The notes: a model not told the origin generated them from the sequence alone. A stretch of 64,000 nucleotides of DNA from Holosporaceae bacterium (GCA_022646525.1 CP060261.1:868001-932000), one strand, 5' to 3'; shown: positions 1 through 9,222, counted from the first letter of the stretch. Made by a program: numbers and translations.

Positions 1-1022
1 AGTTTGCAAACCACATTACAACAGTAGAGCAATCTCGGCGCTTTTACATGCTTTTAGGTATGTTCAATGGTGTTGGAACCATTCTTTCGGGCTTTTTTGT
101 GACCTTTTATGAGTCCTCTATCAAAAACACGATTGATGCCTATGGGGCAAAATTAAATGACTTACTCCTTTTATTTTCTCTGTTTTGCGTTTTGATTCTT
201 GGCATATACTATTGGATCCACAAAAATGTTCGTGTCCCAGTTCAGCTAGCCGTAAATACAAAATCAAAGAAAAATAAAAACAAAATTCGCCTTTCTTTTG
301 TAGAAAGCTTTAAATATATATTGAAATCTAGATATGTAGGATATATCGCGCTTATTTCAATTTCTTACAATATTTCAATTAACTTTGTAGAAGTGACTTG
401 GAAAAGTCAGGTGAGGGAGCTTTACCAAGACCCGCTGGCCATTGAGCATTACTTTTCTCAAGTCACGGTCTATATCGGATTCCTTGTTTTCTTTATTGGA
501 TTTTTTGGAGCAGGTTTTGTAAGAAGGTTCAGCTGGCGATTGAGTGCTTTAATTACGCCTATTGTAATGACAATAAGCGGTATCTTTTTCTTTGCATTTA
601 CCTTAAGTAAAACACACTTAACGTGGGCTTTTGGATTCCTCCAAATGACACCAATCGCACTGACTGTATGGATTGGTCAAATCCATAACTTGGCAAGCCG
701 CAGCTGCAAATACAGCTTTTTTGCGGCTACAAAAGAGATGGCCTTTATCCCTCTTGACGCTGAACTTAAAGTTAAAGGAAAGGCTGCTGTCGATATATTG
801 AGTGGTCGACTTGGTAAATTTGGCGGCTCTTTAGTGCAGTCTCTTCTGCTATCAATCCCTTGCTTTGCAACACAAATTTCAATAGCTCCCTATCTTCTTG
901 TCTTTCTTTTGATTATTTTTATCGTATGGATTTCCTCCATCAATCTTCTTAATAAAGAGTTCCTACGTGTCGCTTATGGCGGCCCTACCTCTGAAGATGA
1001 GGCACATGAAAAAGAATCATAA
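1..1022 (+). CDS. tlc: ATP/ADP translocase (Tlc/NTT family), 5' end cut by window edge
   Basis: Inner-membrane nucleotide carrier that exchanges host ATP for bacterial ADP. The reading frame is open from base 3, so the gene begins outside the window; about 340 C-terminal residues of a usual ~500 are present. Family signatures are visible: NFVEVTWKSQ in the middle of the protein, then CKYSFF, KEMAFIPLD and the conserved stretch KVKGKAAVD followed by GRLGKFGGS. Several hydrophobic helices alternate with short basic loops. The frame is unbroken over this whole length. The stop overlaps the start of rpiB by about 17 bases, so the two are probably co-transcribed. Substrate is inferred from family; some paralogues carry other nucleotides, and the N-terminal half that would help decide is missing. 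Confidence 0.93.
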   Translation, partial: FANHITTVEQSRRFYMLLGMFNGVGTILSGFFVTFYESSIKNTIDAYGAKLNDLLLLFSLFCVLILGIYYWIHKNVRVPVQLAVNTKSKKNKNKIRLSFVESFKYILKSRYVGYIALISISYNISINFVEVTWKSQVRELYQDPLAIEHYFSQVTVYIGFLVFFIGFFGAGFVRRFSWRLSALITPIVMTISGIFFFAFTLSKTHLTWAFGFLQMTPIALTVWIGQIHNLASRSCKYSFFAATKEMAFIPLDAELKVKGKAAVDILSGRLGKFGGSLVQSLLLSIPCFATQISIAPYLLVFLLIIFIVWISSINLLNKEFLRVAYGGPTSEDEAHEKES

Positions 1023-1449
1023 TATCTATATAGCGTCTGATCATCGCGGATTTAAACTAAAACAACACCTTATTAAAGGTATGCAATGGCATTCAAACAT
1101 CATTGATTTAGGCCCCAAAAATCATGACCCAGCTGACTATCCTGACTATGCGCATAAATTATGCAAAAAATAAAAAGAAAACGATCTTGGCATTCTTATT
1201 TGCAGCACAGGAATTGGTATGAGTATTGTGGCAAATAGATATAAGCACATCAGAGCCGCTTTGTGTTGCACGCCCGAAATGGCAGTAAAATCTCGCCAGC
1301 ATAACGATGCAAATATACTGGTTTTAGGCGCAACAATTATAGACTATAATGATGCTAAAGCATGTCTCGATTCCTTTTTAGCACAGACTTCGAAGCGGGC
1401 AGACACACAAACAGGCTTAATAAAATTAATTGCGGAGAGATTTCAATGA
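1006..1449 (+). CDS. rpiB: Ribose-5-phosphate isomerase B, interrupted by an in-frame TAA
   Basis: Interconverts ribose 5-phosphate and ribulose 5-phosphate in the pentose phosphate pathway. The N-terminal motif IASDHRGF and the later motif CSTGIGMSIVANR are typical of RpiB (LacAB family). I start at ATG 1006, giving MKKNHNIYIASDHRG; longer in-frame starts exist inside tlc. The frame is the same before and after a TAA at 1171-1173, which sits between two A runs in the segment LCKK-stop-KENDLG. Loss of three A bases across the two runs would explain it without a real nonsense mutation. The last four bases overlap the glyA start (ATGA), indicating translational coupling. Confidence 0.85.
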
Positions 1450-2756
1450 CGACTCAAAAGCACGCTGATACCTTGCAAGCAGAAAGCAATCAAAAAGATT
1501 TTTTTTCAGGGAAGCTTAAAGATGCAGATCCAGAAATCGCTCGTGCAATTGAGGATGAGCTTGCAAGGCAAAAAAACTGTATTGAGCTTATTGCCTCTGA
1601 AAACATTGTTTCAAAAGCCGTTCTTGAAGCACAGGGATCAATTTTCACCAACAAATATGCTGAGGGATATCCTGGTCGCCGGTACTATGGGGGGTGCGAT
1701 TATGTTGATGTTGGCGAAAAGCTTGCCATTGAACGTTTAAAAAGCCTTTTTGGGTGCCAATTTGCAAACGTACAGCCACACTCAGGGGCACAAAGCAAAC
1801 CTTGCGGTGTTTCTAGCCCTTCTTAATGCTGGAGATGCCTTTTAGGCATGTCTTTAGATGCAGGCGGCCATTTGACGCATGGCCATCCATTAACGATATC
1901 AGGAAAGTGGTTTCAGCCACATTGTTACGGTGTTGATAAAGATACTAGCCTTATAAACTATGACGAAGTTGAAGCAATGGCCGTAACACATAAGCCTAAG
2001 CTCATCATCGCGGGTGGGTCTGCGTATTCGCAAGTTATTGACTTCAAAAGATTCAGAGAAATTGCAGATAAAGTTGGCGCGTTGCTTATGGTTGATATGG
2101 CACACTATGCAGGCCTTATTGCGGCAGGCGCTTACCCAAGCCCAGTACCTTATGCAGATGTATGCACAAGCACAACACATAAAACCTTAAGAGGGCCTAG
2201 AGGTGGTATCATCCTGTCTAACAGCTCCGAAATTGCAAAGAAAATAAATTCTGCCGTATTTCCAGGCGCTCAAGGTGGGCCGTTAATGCATGTTATTGCC
2301 GCCAAGGCCGTTGCATTTGGTGAGGCTTTGCGTCCAGAATTTAAAAGATATGCGCAGCAAATCATTAAAAACATGAATGCGATGTGCCAAGCCTTAACAG
2401 AGAGGGGATTTGATCTGGTTTCAGGCGGATCTGTTTGTCACCTTGTTCTTGTAGACTTAAGATCGAAAAAAATTAGCGGTGCAGATGCTGAGTTGACACT
2501 GGATAAGGCGGGAATAACCTGCAATAAAAACAGTATTCCATACGATCCTGCGCCACCACGTGTTGGCTCTGGCATTCGCCTTGGCACTGCTGCTGTGACA
2601 ACGCGCGGCTTCCTTGAAGAGGATTGCGCACAACTTGGACACCTTATCGCTGATACGCTAGAGGGCTTTGTTAAAAGCGAAGGAAATAACGAAGAAATCG
2701 AGTCTAAAACACGTACAGTTGTCGAACGGCTTTGCGAAAAGCACCCTATTTACTAG
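1446..2756 (+). CDS. glyA: Serine hydroxymethyltransferase, two compensating frameshifts
   Basis: PLP enzyme that converts serine and tetrahydrofolate to glycine and methylene-THF, the main one-carbon source. Visible family segments include ELIASENIVS, TNKYAEGYPGRRYYGG, the PLP-lysine region TSTTHKTLRGPRGG, and IRLGTAAVTTRGF near the C-terminus. Length is about 436 residues, as usual. Between roughly 1793 and 1843 the reading frame is displaced: an extra A after HSGAQ and a missing T before LGMSLDAGG restore each other. Read with both corrections the segment becomes the standard ANLAVFLALLNAGDAFLG. Start at ATG 1446 overlaps the rpiB stop. Part of an alphaproteobacterial rpiB-glyA-nrdR-nusB block. 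Confidence 0.93.
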
Positions 2757-2765
2757 CAGAGAAAT

Positions 2766-3214
2766 ATGCGTTGTCCTTTTTGCGGTAATACAGATACACA
2801 GGTTAAAGACTCCCGACCTTCCGACGATCAACTTGTTATTCGGAGACGAAGATTTTGCCCGGAATGCGTTTCACGATTTACCACGTACGAGCGTATTCAA
2901 CTGTCTGACTTAATTGTTATCAAGAAAAATGGTGATCGCATTCCTTTTGACCGAGACAAATTGTCAAAATCCATTACAACAGCTACACGTAAAAAAAGAA
3001 ATGTAGACTCAGAGAAAGTGGAGAAGGTCATCAACGGCGTTGTCCGCCGGTTAGAAATGCTAAGGCAACCCCGAGATCTCTTCAAAAAAAAATTGGAGAA
3101 ATGGTTTTAGAGGCTTTAAAAGACTTGGATAGTGTGTCATACATTCGATTTGCTTCGGTTTACAAAGAATTTAAAGATGCCGAGGATTTCAAAAAATTTA
3201 TTACGGAAGATTGA
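2766..3214 (+). CDS. nrdR: Transcriptional repressor NrdR, frameshifted near C-terminus
   Basis: Zinc-ribbon/ATP-cone repressor of ribonucleotide reductase genes. The N-terminus MRCPFCGNTDTQVKDSR and RRRRFCPECVSRFTTYER supplies the four zinc cysteines; the following ~90 residues are the ATP-cone that senses dATP/ATP. Two single-base insertions, one near 3064 and one in the A run at 3084-3092, break the frame. Corrected, the region reads NPEISSKKIGEMVLEALK and continues to YIRFASVYKEF. It lies 9 bases after glyA, and its stop overlaps the next start by one base. Its likely target nrdJ, with two box-like palindromes upstream, lies at about 30 kb in this same window. Confidence 0.92.
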
Positions 3215-3740
3215 TGGCAAATCAAGGATATAGGTCAAAAAGCGCGGCCCGTCTGGCCGCTGTACAAATCTCTACTCGAAGAAAATGCTTGGTATTTCGA
3301 CAGAAGAATCGATTCGTGATTTCAAAGATAATTTTCTGGGGAAAAATATTGAGCATGATCATATTCACAAACCCGATAGCGCTTTCTTGAAAGGGCTTGT
3401 AGAGGGTGTTTCAACAAGAAACCTTCAAATAGAAGAACTAATTGCACCGAATTTAGATGCAAACTGGTCGCTCGAAAGAATCGATCCTGTGCTCTTAAAT
3501 ATAATAAAGTGCGCTGTTTTAGAGTTTATTGAATTCGTTGATATTGATATTCCTGTTATTATTTCGGAATACCTGGACGTAACCCATGCCTTCTTTAATA
3601 AAAAAGAAGCAAGCTTTGTGAATGGTATTTTGCAAAAATTGGAACGGCTATACGGAATTAAAATCCGTCGCCCTAGAGGAAATCTAATCTCTTTCACTCA
3701 ACCACGCCATTTGAATGGCTTCCAATATCTTTTCATTTGA
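3214..3740 (+). CDS. nusB: Transcription antitermination factor NusB, frameshifted near start
   Basis: RNA-binding factor that with NusE joins the rRNA antitermination complex. ATG 3214 overlaps the nrdR stop and gives MANQGYRSKSAARLAAVQI, the usual NusB opening. A base is missing near 3268, after which the frame reads KKMLGISTEESIRDF. Later segments DANWSLERIDPVLLNI and VNGILQKLER are characteristic. As read, the protein runs to 3740 and is longer than the family norm of about 150 residues; a further indel near 3675 could end it earlier. Its 3' end overlaps iscX on the opposite strand. Confidence 0.85.
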
Positions 3741-3877
3741 TTTTTGCGGATCGTCATCAAACCCTTCCAGGGCTTGAATCCATTTCCATAGGTCAGTAAA
3801 CCGAATTTCTAAAATTTCTTTATCTGGATACTTTTCTTCCAGGCCTATGGCAATTTGTGAATATCAGACCACTTCAT
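3684..3877 (-). CDS. iscX: Fe-S cluster assembly protein IscX
   Basis: Small acidic partner of IscS thought to tune Fe-S cluster assembly. Translating the minus strand from ATG at 3877 gives MKWSDIH, then after a missing base near 3855 IAIGLEEKYPDKE, IRFTDLWKWIQALEGFDDDP and NEKILEAIQMAWL, all diagnostic of the ~65-residue IscX family. The frameshift so close to the start hides the gene from simple ORF calling. It sits 2 bases after fdx, matching the fdx-iscX order of the isc operon in other proteobacteria. Confidence 0.85.
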
Positions 3878-3879
3878 CG

Positions 3880-4209
3880 TTAACCCATCATATTTCGTGT
3901 AGCACTAGGAAGCTTTACAATAAGACCGTCCAGTTCTTCTGTCATAATAATTTGACACCCAAGACGAGAAGTATGGGTAAGGCCAAATGCAAGATCAAGC
4001 ATATCTTGCTCATCTTCTGTTGCTTCTGGCAAAAAGATCAAACCATTCTGAATCAACAACCACATGGCAAGTGGAGCATGCAAGAGAGCTTCTGCAAGCA
4101 CCTTCAAGATCAACGTTATTTTGGTGTGCAATTTCTAGAACTGAAAGGCCTACAGGCGCATCCACTTCTTTTTATTTCCATCACTGTATAAAAATGAAAT
4201 TTTCGGCAT
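3880..4209 (-). CDS. fdx: Adrenodoxin-type 2Fe-2S ferredoxin of the isc system, frameshifted
   Basis: Electron carrier used in Fe-S cluster biogenesis. From ATG at 4209 the corrected reading is MPKISFLYSDGNKK, VGLSVLEIAHQNNVDLEGAC, then SLACSTCHVVVDSEW, LPEATEDEQDMLDLAFG and SRLGCQIIMTEELDG. The CX5CX2C plus distal Cys ligand set is complete. Indels near 4166 (A run) and 4036 (T run) break the frame. About 109 residues, normal for the family. The rest of the isc operon is not next door: the gene upstream on this strand is an RNase D homologue. Confidence 0.88.
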
Positions 4210-4230
4210 TTTATTTATATCCTTTTATTT

Positions 4231-4851
4231 TTATCTATGAGCAAAGATGCTTGGTCCATCCCATCCCATCAAATCAAGATCAATAAGAGTAGGCAGAAAG
4301 TCAAAACAGGCTTTTTGCAGTATGCATTCGCTTAACTTTTAATAGAGACTTATCAAGCTCGTCTTTAATTTGATGCAAATACAATACATCTGTAGCTGCG
4401 TATTTTTTTTTGGCTTTCGGTAAGCTCGGAAGATGACCAATCTGAAGTACGCACTTCCTTAGATATTTCAACATCAAGAATAGAGCTACACAAATCTTTT
4501 TAACCCATGCCTATCTGTATAGGTGCGCACAAGTTTAGAGGCAATTTTAGTGCAATAAATCGATGAAATTTCTGCACCAAGATAATGCTTAAGAACAGCA
4601 ATATCAAAACGCGCATAGTGAAAAATTTTTACTACTTTTTTATCTTCTAAAATTTTCTTTAAATTGGGTGCTTTATAGGGTTTGGTCACATCAAATTGTA
4701 CAAGATGACATACGCCATCACCACCTGAAAGCTGCGCCAAGCAAAGAGCATCTCTCTTGATATTTAGTCCCAATGTTTCTGTATCGACCGCAACTGAGTT
4801 TTTAAAAGAAACGTCAGACGGCAAATCACCTTTATGAATTATAATCTGCAT
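4231..4851 (-). CDS. rnd: Ribonuclease D-like 3'-5' exonuclease, frameshifted
   Basis: DEDD-family exoribonuclease acting on tRNA 3' ends or other structured RNA. N-terminal residues show VAVDTETLGLN (Exo I) and a second acidic motif in FHYARFDIAVLKHYLG (Exo II); the C-terminal half, after frame correction, gives HGLKDLCSSILDVEISKE and KKYAATDVLYLHQIKDEL (Exo III, YAATDVLYL). Breaks lie near 4503, in the T run 4403-4411 and in 4312-4316. About 206 residues, which is the short alphaproteobacterial form without HRDC domains. It is followed 21 bases on by fdx. Confidence 0.85.
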
Positions 4852-4910
4852 AAGAAATTAATACGTAATTTTATTAAAAGTCACCCTGATTGTCATATTT
4901 TAAAAAATTC

Positions 4911-6225
4911 TTACAAGGGAATTTTGATATGCACCAGGAGCCCTCCTAACGGAGAGCGAGAAAGCTGTATTTGCCCACCATGGCTATGCACAATATCTTG
5001 GGCAATACTTAACCCAAGACCAACACCTCCTGTTTTAGTGTTTCTTGACTTTTCAAGACGCACAAAAGGCTTAAACACTTCTTGGCGCTGATGAACGGGG
5101 ATACCGGCACCATTATCATCAATAATAATATGTGCCAAACCTTTGCTTTTATATGCCTTTATATATGATTCGGTTGAGTAACGTCCCGCATTTTCTAACA
5201 AATTTTTCAATGCGCGCTTTATAGATTTAGCGCGCACTTCAACCACTAAATGAGGCGAGAGATCCTTTTTAATGCCTTTTTTATGGTCTAGGGACGCCAT
5301 GCAAGACTCAATGATCTCTTTTATATTATATGGCGCTTTTTCTTCTTTTTTTGTGGCCTTTTACAAAAGTAAGATATTCGTCAATCAAAGATTCCATTTC
5401 TGCAATATCTTTTTTAATTTCATCTATTTTTTATTTGGTTTCATCAAAGCAAGTTCAAGCTTAATGCGGGTGAGGGGTGTTCTTAAATCATGAGAAATGC
5501 CTGCCAGCATATCGGTACGTTGCGTGACCTGTCTTCGAATGCGCTCTCGCATCAAGTTAAAGGCTTTGGCTGCCTGTCTCACTTCGGACGCGCCTGAAAC
5601 TTTGAAATCGGCCATATCCATGCCTTTACCAAACTTTTCAGCAGCCTCTGCAAGGCGCTGGATAGGGCGCACCTGGTTGCGCATAAAAATAAGCGCAATA
5701 ATTAAAAAAAACAGCGACGCCCCAAACACCCATATAAATACAAGAATTGTCGTGCGACTCATTAATTTTTTGCGCACCACAGACACCGACATAACACCTT
5801 TCGATGTTTGGGCGTGAACAGTCAAAGTATACTGCGTTGTTGTTAGAAGGACGGGCTGCATATCAAAAGTTTCTCGCAATGCCTCATTAAGAAATTGATC
5901 TTCCCATGCAGTTAAAGGCGTTTTTGCAATAGATTTAAGGGTGCGCCTGGGCTCAAATTCGGCCAAAACACCCATTTCATAGGCAATTTCAGAAGATAGA
6001 GACGGATTCTTTTCATGAATATCTGTTATAACTTTAGATGTTTGCGCAATATTATTTGCAAGATTTGTTGTGATAGAGTCCAAATAGCGATCTAAAAAAT
6101 ACAACGCTAAATACAATTTGAACCAATATAAGTGGCAGCCCAATAATCAAAAAATGCACGCTTGAAAAGCGTTTTTGGCAAAAATCCTTAAAAGAAAAAG
6201 GGAGTATGCGCTTTAATGATCCCAT
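4911..6225 (-). CDS. EnvZ-type sensor histidine kinase, frameshifted
   Basis: Inner-membrane sensor that autophosphorylates on His and passes phosphate to the adjacent response regulator. From ATG at 6225 the corrected start gives a short cytoplasmic tail and TM1 (VHFLIIGLPLILVQIVF), a periplasmic domain of about 110 residues, TM2 (TTILVFIWVFGASLFFLII), a HAMP domain, the H-box GISHDLRTPLTRIKLELAL, the N-box LKNLLENAGRYS and the G-boxes DNGAGIP and GVGLGLSI. Indels lie in A/T runs at 6094-6099, 5427-5432 and about 5347. Its start overlaps the regulator's stop by 13 bases. Architecture and pairing suggest an EnvZ/OmpR-like envelope-stress system; the signal cannot be told from sequence. Confidence 0.9.
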
Positions 6226-6897
6226 AAAACATATCCTTTATTGCGAACAGTTTGCAAAAAACGCGGTTTTTAGGGTCGTCTTCTATTTTTTTTCCTAAGA
6301 CGCGTAATTTGCACATCAATTGTTCGGCTGCCTGCATCAACACCTGTTAAAGAGATCAGATCCTCTCTCGATAAATACTCTCCAATGCGGGAAACAAATA
6401 TTTTAAGCAAGCTTGCTTCGCTTGATGTCAGGGGAATAACTTCATTATCTCTTTGCAATGTGCTTTTTTCCATATGAAAAAGAAAGGCCCAATTTGAAAA
6501 GATTTTTTTTGAAGAAGCGCTTTTGTTTGAGTGCGCCTTAAAATTGCCTTGATACGCAGCAGCAGCTCTTTTGGCTCGAAAGGTTTTTCTAGATAGTCAT
6601 CCCTCCCATTTCAAGGCCTTTAATTTTGTCATCCGTAGATCCTAGGGCCGTTAAAAATAGAATAGGGGTGTTTATTTTTTCTTCTCGTATTTTCTCGGCA
6701 AGTTGTAAGCCAGAAATGCCGGGCATCATGACATCCAAAACAATCAAGTCAAACTTAAAGCAGGATAACAATTCAAGAGCTTTATCCCCTGTTTCAGCCG
6801 ATGAAGACAAGAAGCCGTGACTTTCTACAAACTCTGACAAAAGTGCCCTCAGGCGTTCGTCATCGTCAACAATAAGTAAATGATCTTTAAAATCCAT
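6213..6897 (-). CDS. OmpR-family response regulator, frameshifted
   Basis: DNA-binding partner of the downstream kinase. Receiver domain: acidic patch IVDDDERLRALL, phospho-acceptor Asp in DLIVLDVMMPGISG, then PILFLTALG. The linker and winged-helix domain follow after a break near 6604: corrected reading GADDYLEKPFEPKELLLRI, later LTSSEASLLKIF and SRTIDVQITRLRKKIEDDP, ending QTVRNKGYVLWDH. Other breaks lie near 6483 and 6288. About 228 residues, usual for OmpR. The stop lies inside the kinase start region, so the pair is translationally coupled. tRNA-Thr lies 64 bases upstream on the same strand. Confidence 0.9.
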
Positions 6898-6961
6898 CTG
6901 TTTACTCTACTGAACGGACGATATCAAATCAATAACAATAGGGGGGTAAATAAAATAAGAC

Positions 6962-7037
6962 TGGTGCCGGATGACGGACTCGAACTGCCGACCCTCTGAT
7001 TACAAATCAGTAGCTCTACCAGCTGAGCTAATCCGGC
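6962..7037 (-). tRNA. tRNA-Thr (anticodon UGU)
   Basis: The minus strand folds into a 76-nt cloverleaf: 7-bp acceptor stem GCCGGAT/ATCCGGC, D-arm GCTC/GAGC, anticodon loop TTTGTAA with anticodon TGT, T-loop TTCGAGT, and an encoded CCA. Two imperfect pairs are seen: A27-A43 at the base of the anticodon stem and A52-C62 in the T stem. The anticodon reads ACA threonine codons. Confidence 0.93.
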
Positions 7038-7048
7038 AACATTACCTG

Positions 7049-7077
7049 TGTATACAATTATTCGATTAAAAGACCAA
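7049..7077 (-). promoter_or_regulatory. Candidate sigma-70 promoter of tRNA-Thr
   Basis: On the minus strand, TTGGTC (7072-7077) is followed by a 17-base spacer and TATACA (7049-7054), which lies 11 bases before the mature tRNA 5' end. Both hexamers are close to consensus and the spacing is ideal. Confidence 0.55.
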
Positions 7078-7127
7078 GATTTTTTATTTTTTTCATTAAA
7101 TTTGTTGAATATGCTATATTCTCTGAC

Positions 7128-8121
7128 ATGTCACAGGCAGAAAACATACACATTATTCAAGAATCCGCAGAGGGAATGCGTCTTGATCGCTGGCTTTGTA
7201 AGCAGTTTACTGACATCCCCTACGTTACTTGGGCAAAACTATGCCGAAAAGGAAGCGTACGCCTTAATGGAAAGCGCGTTAAAGGGGCCGAGCATTTAAA
7301 AGAAGGTGACCAAGTTCGTGTGCCTCCAGTCAGTTTTTTTTAGATACACTTTCTGAAGAAAAAAAAGTAAACATAAGAAAAAAACAATTTTAAGCCAGAA
7401 AGATATAGATTTATTTCAATCTTTTATCATTTATGAAGACGACCATCTTTTATGCATAAACAAGCCTTCTGGCCTTGCTTCCCAGGGGGCACTAACATAA
7501 AGAAATCTGTAGATATGCTTGCCGTTGCCTGGGGAGAGAGAAAAAAACATACGCCCAAAACTGCTCCATCGACTTGACCGAGATACAAGCGGCCTTTTAA
7601 TGCTTGCAAAAATGATCAAACAGCACGGAAGATGGGAAAAAAGCTGAAAGAGGGGAAAATTGGTAAGTTCTATGTCGCCCTTCTAAAAGGAGTACCGCAC
7701 CCCCCTTCAAAGTCGTATCATTGCACCTATTGAAAAAAGGCACCTTAGGCGATAAAGAAAAATGATGGTTTCAGAATCTGGACAAAAAACAGTTACAGAT
7801 TATGAAATTGTAGAGCATTTGGGAAAAAAAATGTCTATTGCTTTACTGGCCCCCCAAACAGGACGCACGCATCAGTTAAGGGTTCATATGGCCTATTTGT
7901 GCACACCTATTATCGGAGATTTTAAATATGGGGAAGGCGAAGATCTCGATTGTGATTGCTTATGTCTTCATGCCTATACTGTAAAAGCACCAGGAATACC
8001 TAAAAACATAAAATGCGACTTTCCACCACACATAAAAAAAACACTGTCAGCACTTGGCATTAATGAAAAAGAATTAAAAGAATCCCTTAAAAAAAGAATC
8101 GCCTCTTTTTCAAAAGCTTGA
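7128..8121 (+). CDS. RluC/RluD-family 23S rRNA pseudouridine synthase, multiple frameshifts
   Basis: Isomerises uridines in rRNA. An N-terminal S4-like RNA-binding domain is visible (MRLDRWLCKQF, KLCRKGSVRLNGKRVKG), followed by the catalytic domain with the Asp motif HRLDRDTSGLLMLAK, preceded by INKPSGL, and the C-terminal RTHQLRVHMAYLCTPIIGD. At least four indels lie between about 7330 and 7760, many in A or C runs. About 330 residues when stitched, normal for the family. RluC and RluD cannot be separated by eye. A TATATT box at 7115-7120 lies only 7 bases before the ATG, so the message could be nearly leaderless. Confidence 0.85.
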
Positions 8122-8170
8122 TTTTTAAATCAAAACTTATAGAATTGGTAAGTAACAGGAGGCAGCTTAT

Positions 8171-8653
8171 ATGTCATATCATCTTAAAAACGAAAAAGAC
8201 GTTCAGTCACACGTAAAGAAACTAAAAAACTTTTATGGAGAACTTTCTGTTTTCGTCCTTGTGATTACGGTTTCTTTAATTATTTGGCTGCTTTGTGGTG
8301 GTGGCTATTTCTGGCCCCTATGGATAGCCCTTATTTGGGGTGTCGTGATTTTACTAAAAGCCTCTAAGCTGGACATTGTGATGCCAAGCCTTTACGAAGG
8401 TGCCCACAGTATGCGTGAGAAATTACCCTTCATTCGCCCACAATGGGAAGGTGAAAAAGCCCAGGAAATCATGAAAAAAATGGGGAAAAGCGTTGCTGAT
8501 CTTGCTAAAGAAGAGTTAAAAACTTCTAGAGCTGCTGCAAAGCCCAAAAAGGCTGCGACCAAAGCAAAAGCAACCCCTAAGAAAAAGGCCAAGACAGCAA
8601 CGAAGAAAGCGGCCCCTAAAAAAACAGCCAAAAAGAAGACAGCTAAAAAATAA
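8171..8653 (+). CDS. Two-TM membrane protein with Lys/Ala-rich histone-H1-like tail
   Basis: The 160-residue protein starts at ATG 8171 after a strong AGGAGG. Residues ~1-20 are charged, ~24-41 and ~45-62 form two membrane segments (FVLVITVSLIIWLL; WPLWIALIWGVVILL) as in the 2TM-domain family. From about residue 118 to the end the composition collapses to Lys, Ala, Thr and Pro with repeats such as KKAATKAKATPKKKAKT, resembling histone H1 tails and bacterial H1-like proteins. I infer a membrane-anchored protein whose cytoplasmic tail could bind DNA or RNA. No function is established from the sequence. The gene is intact despite many A runs. Confidence 0.8.
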   Translation: MSYHLKNEKDVQSHVKKLKNFYGELSVFVLVITVSLIIWLLCGGGYFWPLWIALIWGVVILLKASKLDIVMPSLYEGAHSMREKLPFIRPQWEGEKAQEIMKKMGKSVADLAKEELKTSRAAAKPKKAATKAKATPKKKAKTATKKAAPKKTAKKKTAKK

Positions 8654-8667
8654 ACGTATTTAGCCTT

Positions 8668-9222
8668 TTATTGATAGCGCTCTAGAAAAGTTTCTCCTTT
8701 TCTCAACAGATTGTCTATGGTTTCCAGGGTGACTGAAAGGTCGGGCGTATCATCTTTAACCCACGCCTCTACAGCCAAAGCATAAATACCATATAGCCCC
8801 TTAATTTTTAGGCGATCGAGCATATTTTCGCGAATAAATACATAGCGCCGTAAAAGGCGCGCCAAGGCATTATACTCTTCAAGGGCCAGCGTAAAGCTTA
8901 CATCGGCTGAATCAAATAAGTGATTTTTAATGTGTGCATAAAAATATTTATAGGGGTGCATTGCCTCAAACTTCGTCATAAGCACCTCTGTCACTTTATC
9001 TTTTTCTTTATAAATTTCTATGGAAGCTGACGCAAGCGCCTCGTACACGTGTGATTCAATTAATTTTGTAAAAACACCAAAAAAATCCATTGGGCGTGGC
9101 ACATGCTTTTCAACCATATCCTTAGGAAGGCTATGGTTTCTTGCCACAGAATCAATCGAAATGTCACGCCAGGGCGATGCTATAATCTCTTTTAAAAAAG
9201 CGTGAATGATTTCATTTTGCAT
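8668..9222 (-). CDS. TetR-like / COQ9-like alphaproteobacterial protein
   Basis: 184 residues, intact. The first 50 residues look like a helix-turn-helix of the TetR type (WRDISIDSVARNHSLPKDMV), and the C-terminal half is all-helical with a conserved-looking end, VEAWVKDDTPDLSVTLETID. In alphaproteobacteria this combination is shared by TetR-type regulators and COQ9-related lipid-binding proteins of ubiquinone synthesis; I cannot choose between them. The gene is divergent from lgt with about 48 bases between starts, and convergent with the two-TM gene. Confidence 0.55.
   Translation of the reverse strand: MQNEIIHAFLKEIIASPWRDISIDSVARNHSLPKDMVEKHVPRPMDFFGVFTKLIESHVYEALASASIEIYKEKDKVTEVLMTKFEAMHPYKYFYAHIKNHLFDSADVSFTLALEEYNALARLLRRYVFIRENMLDRLKIKGLYGIYALAVEAWVKDDTPDLSVTLETIDNLLRKGETFLERYQ

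Noticed and set aside
1780..1850. Programmed ribosomal frameshifting in glyA and other genes
   Set aside because: Breaks occur in dozens of unrelated genes, in both directions, with no shared slippery site or downstream pseudoknot. Assembly error explains them better.
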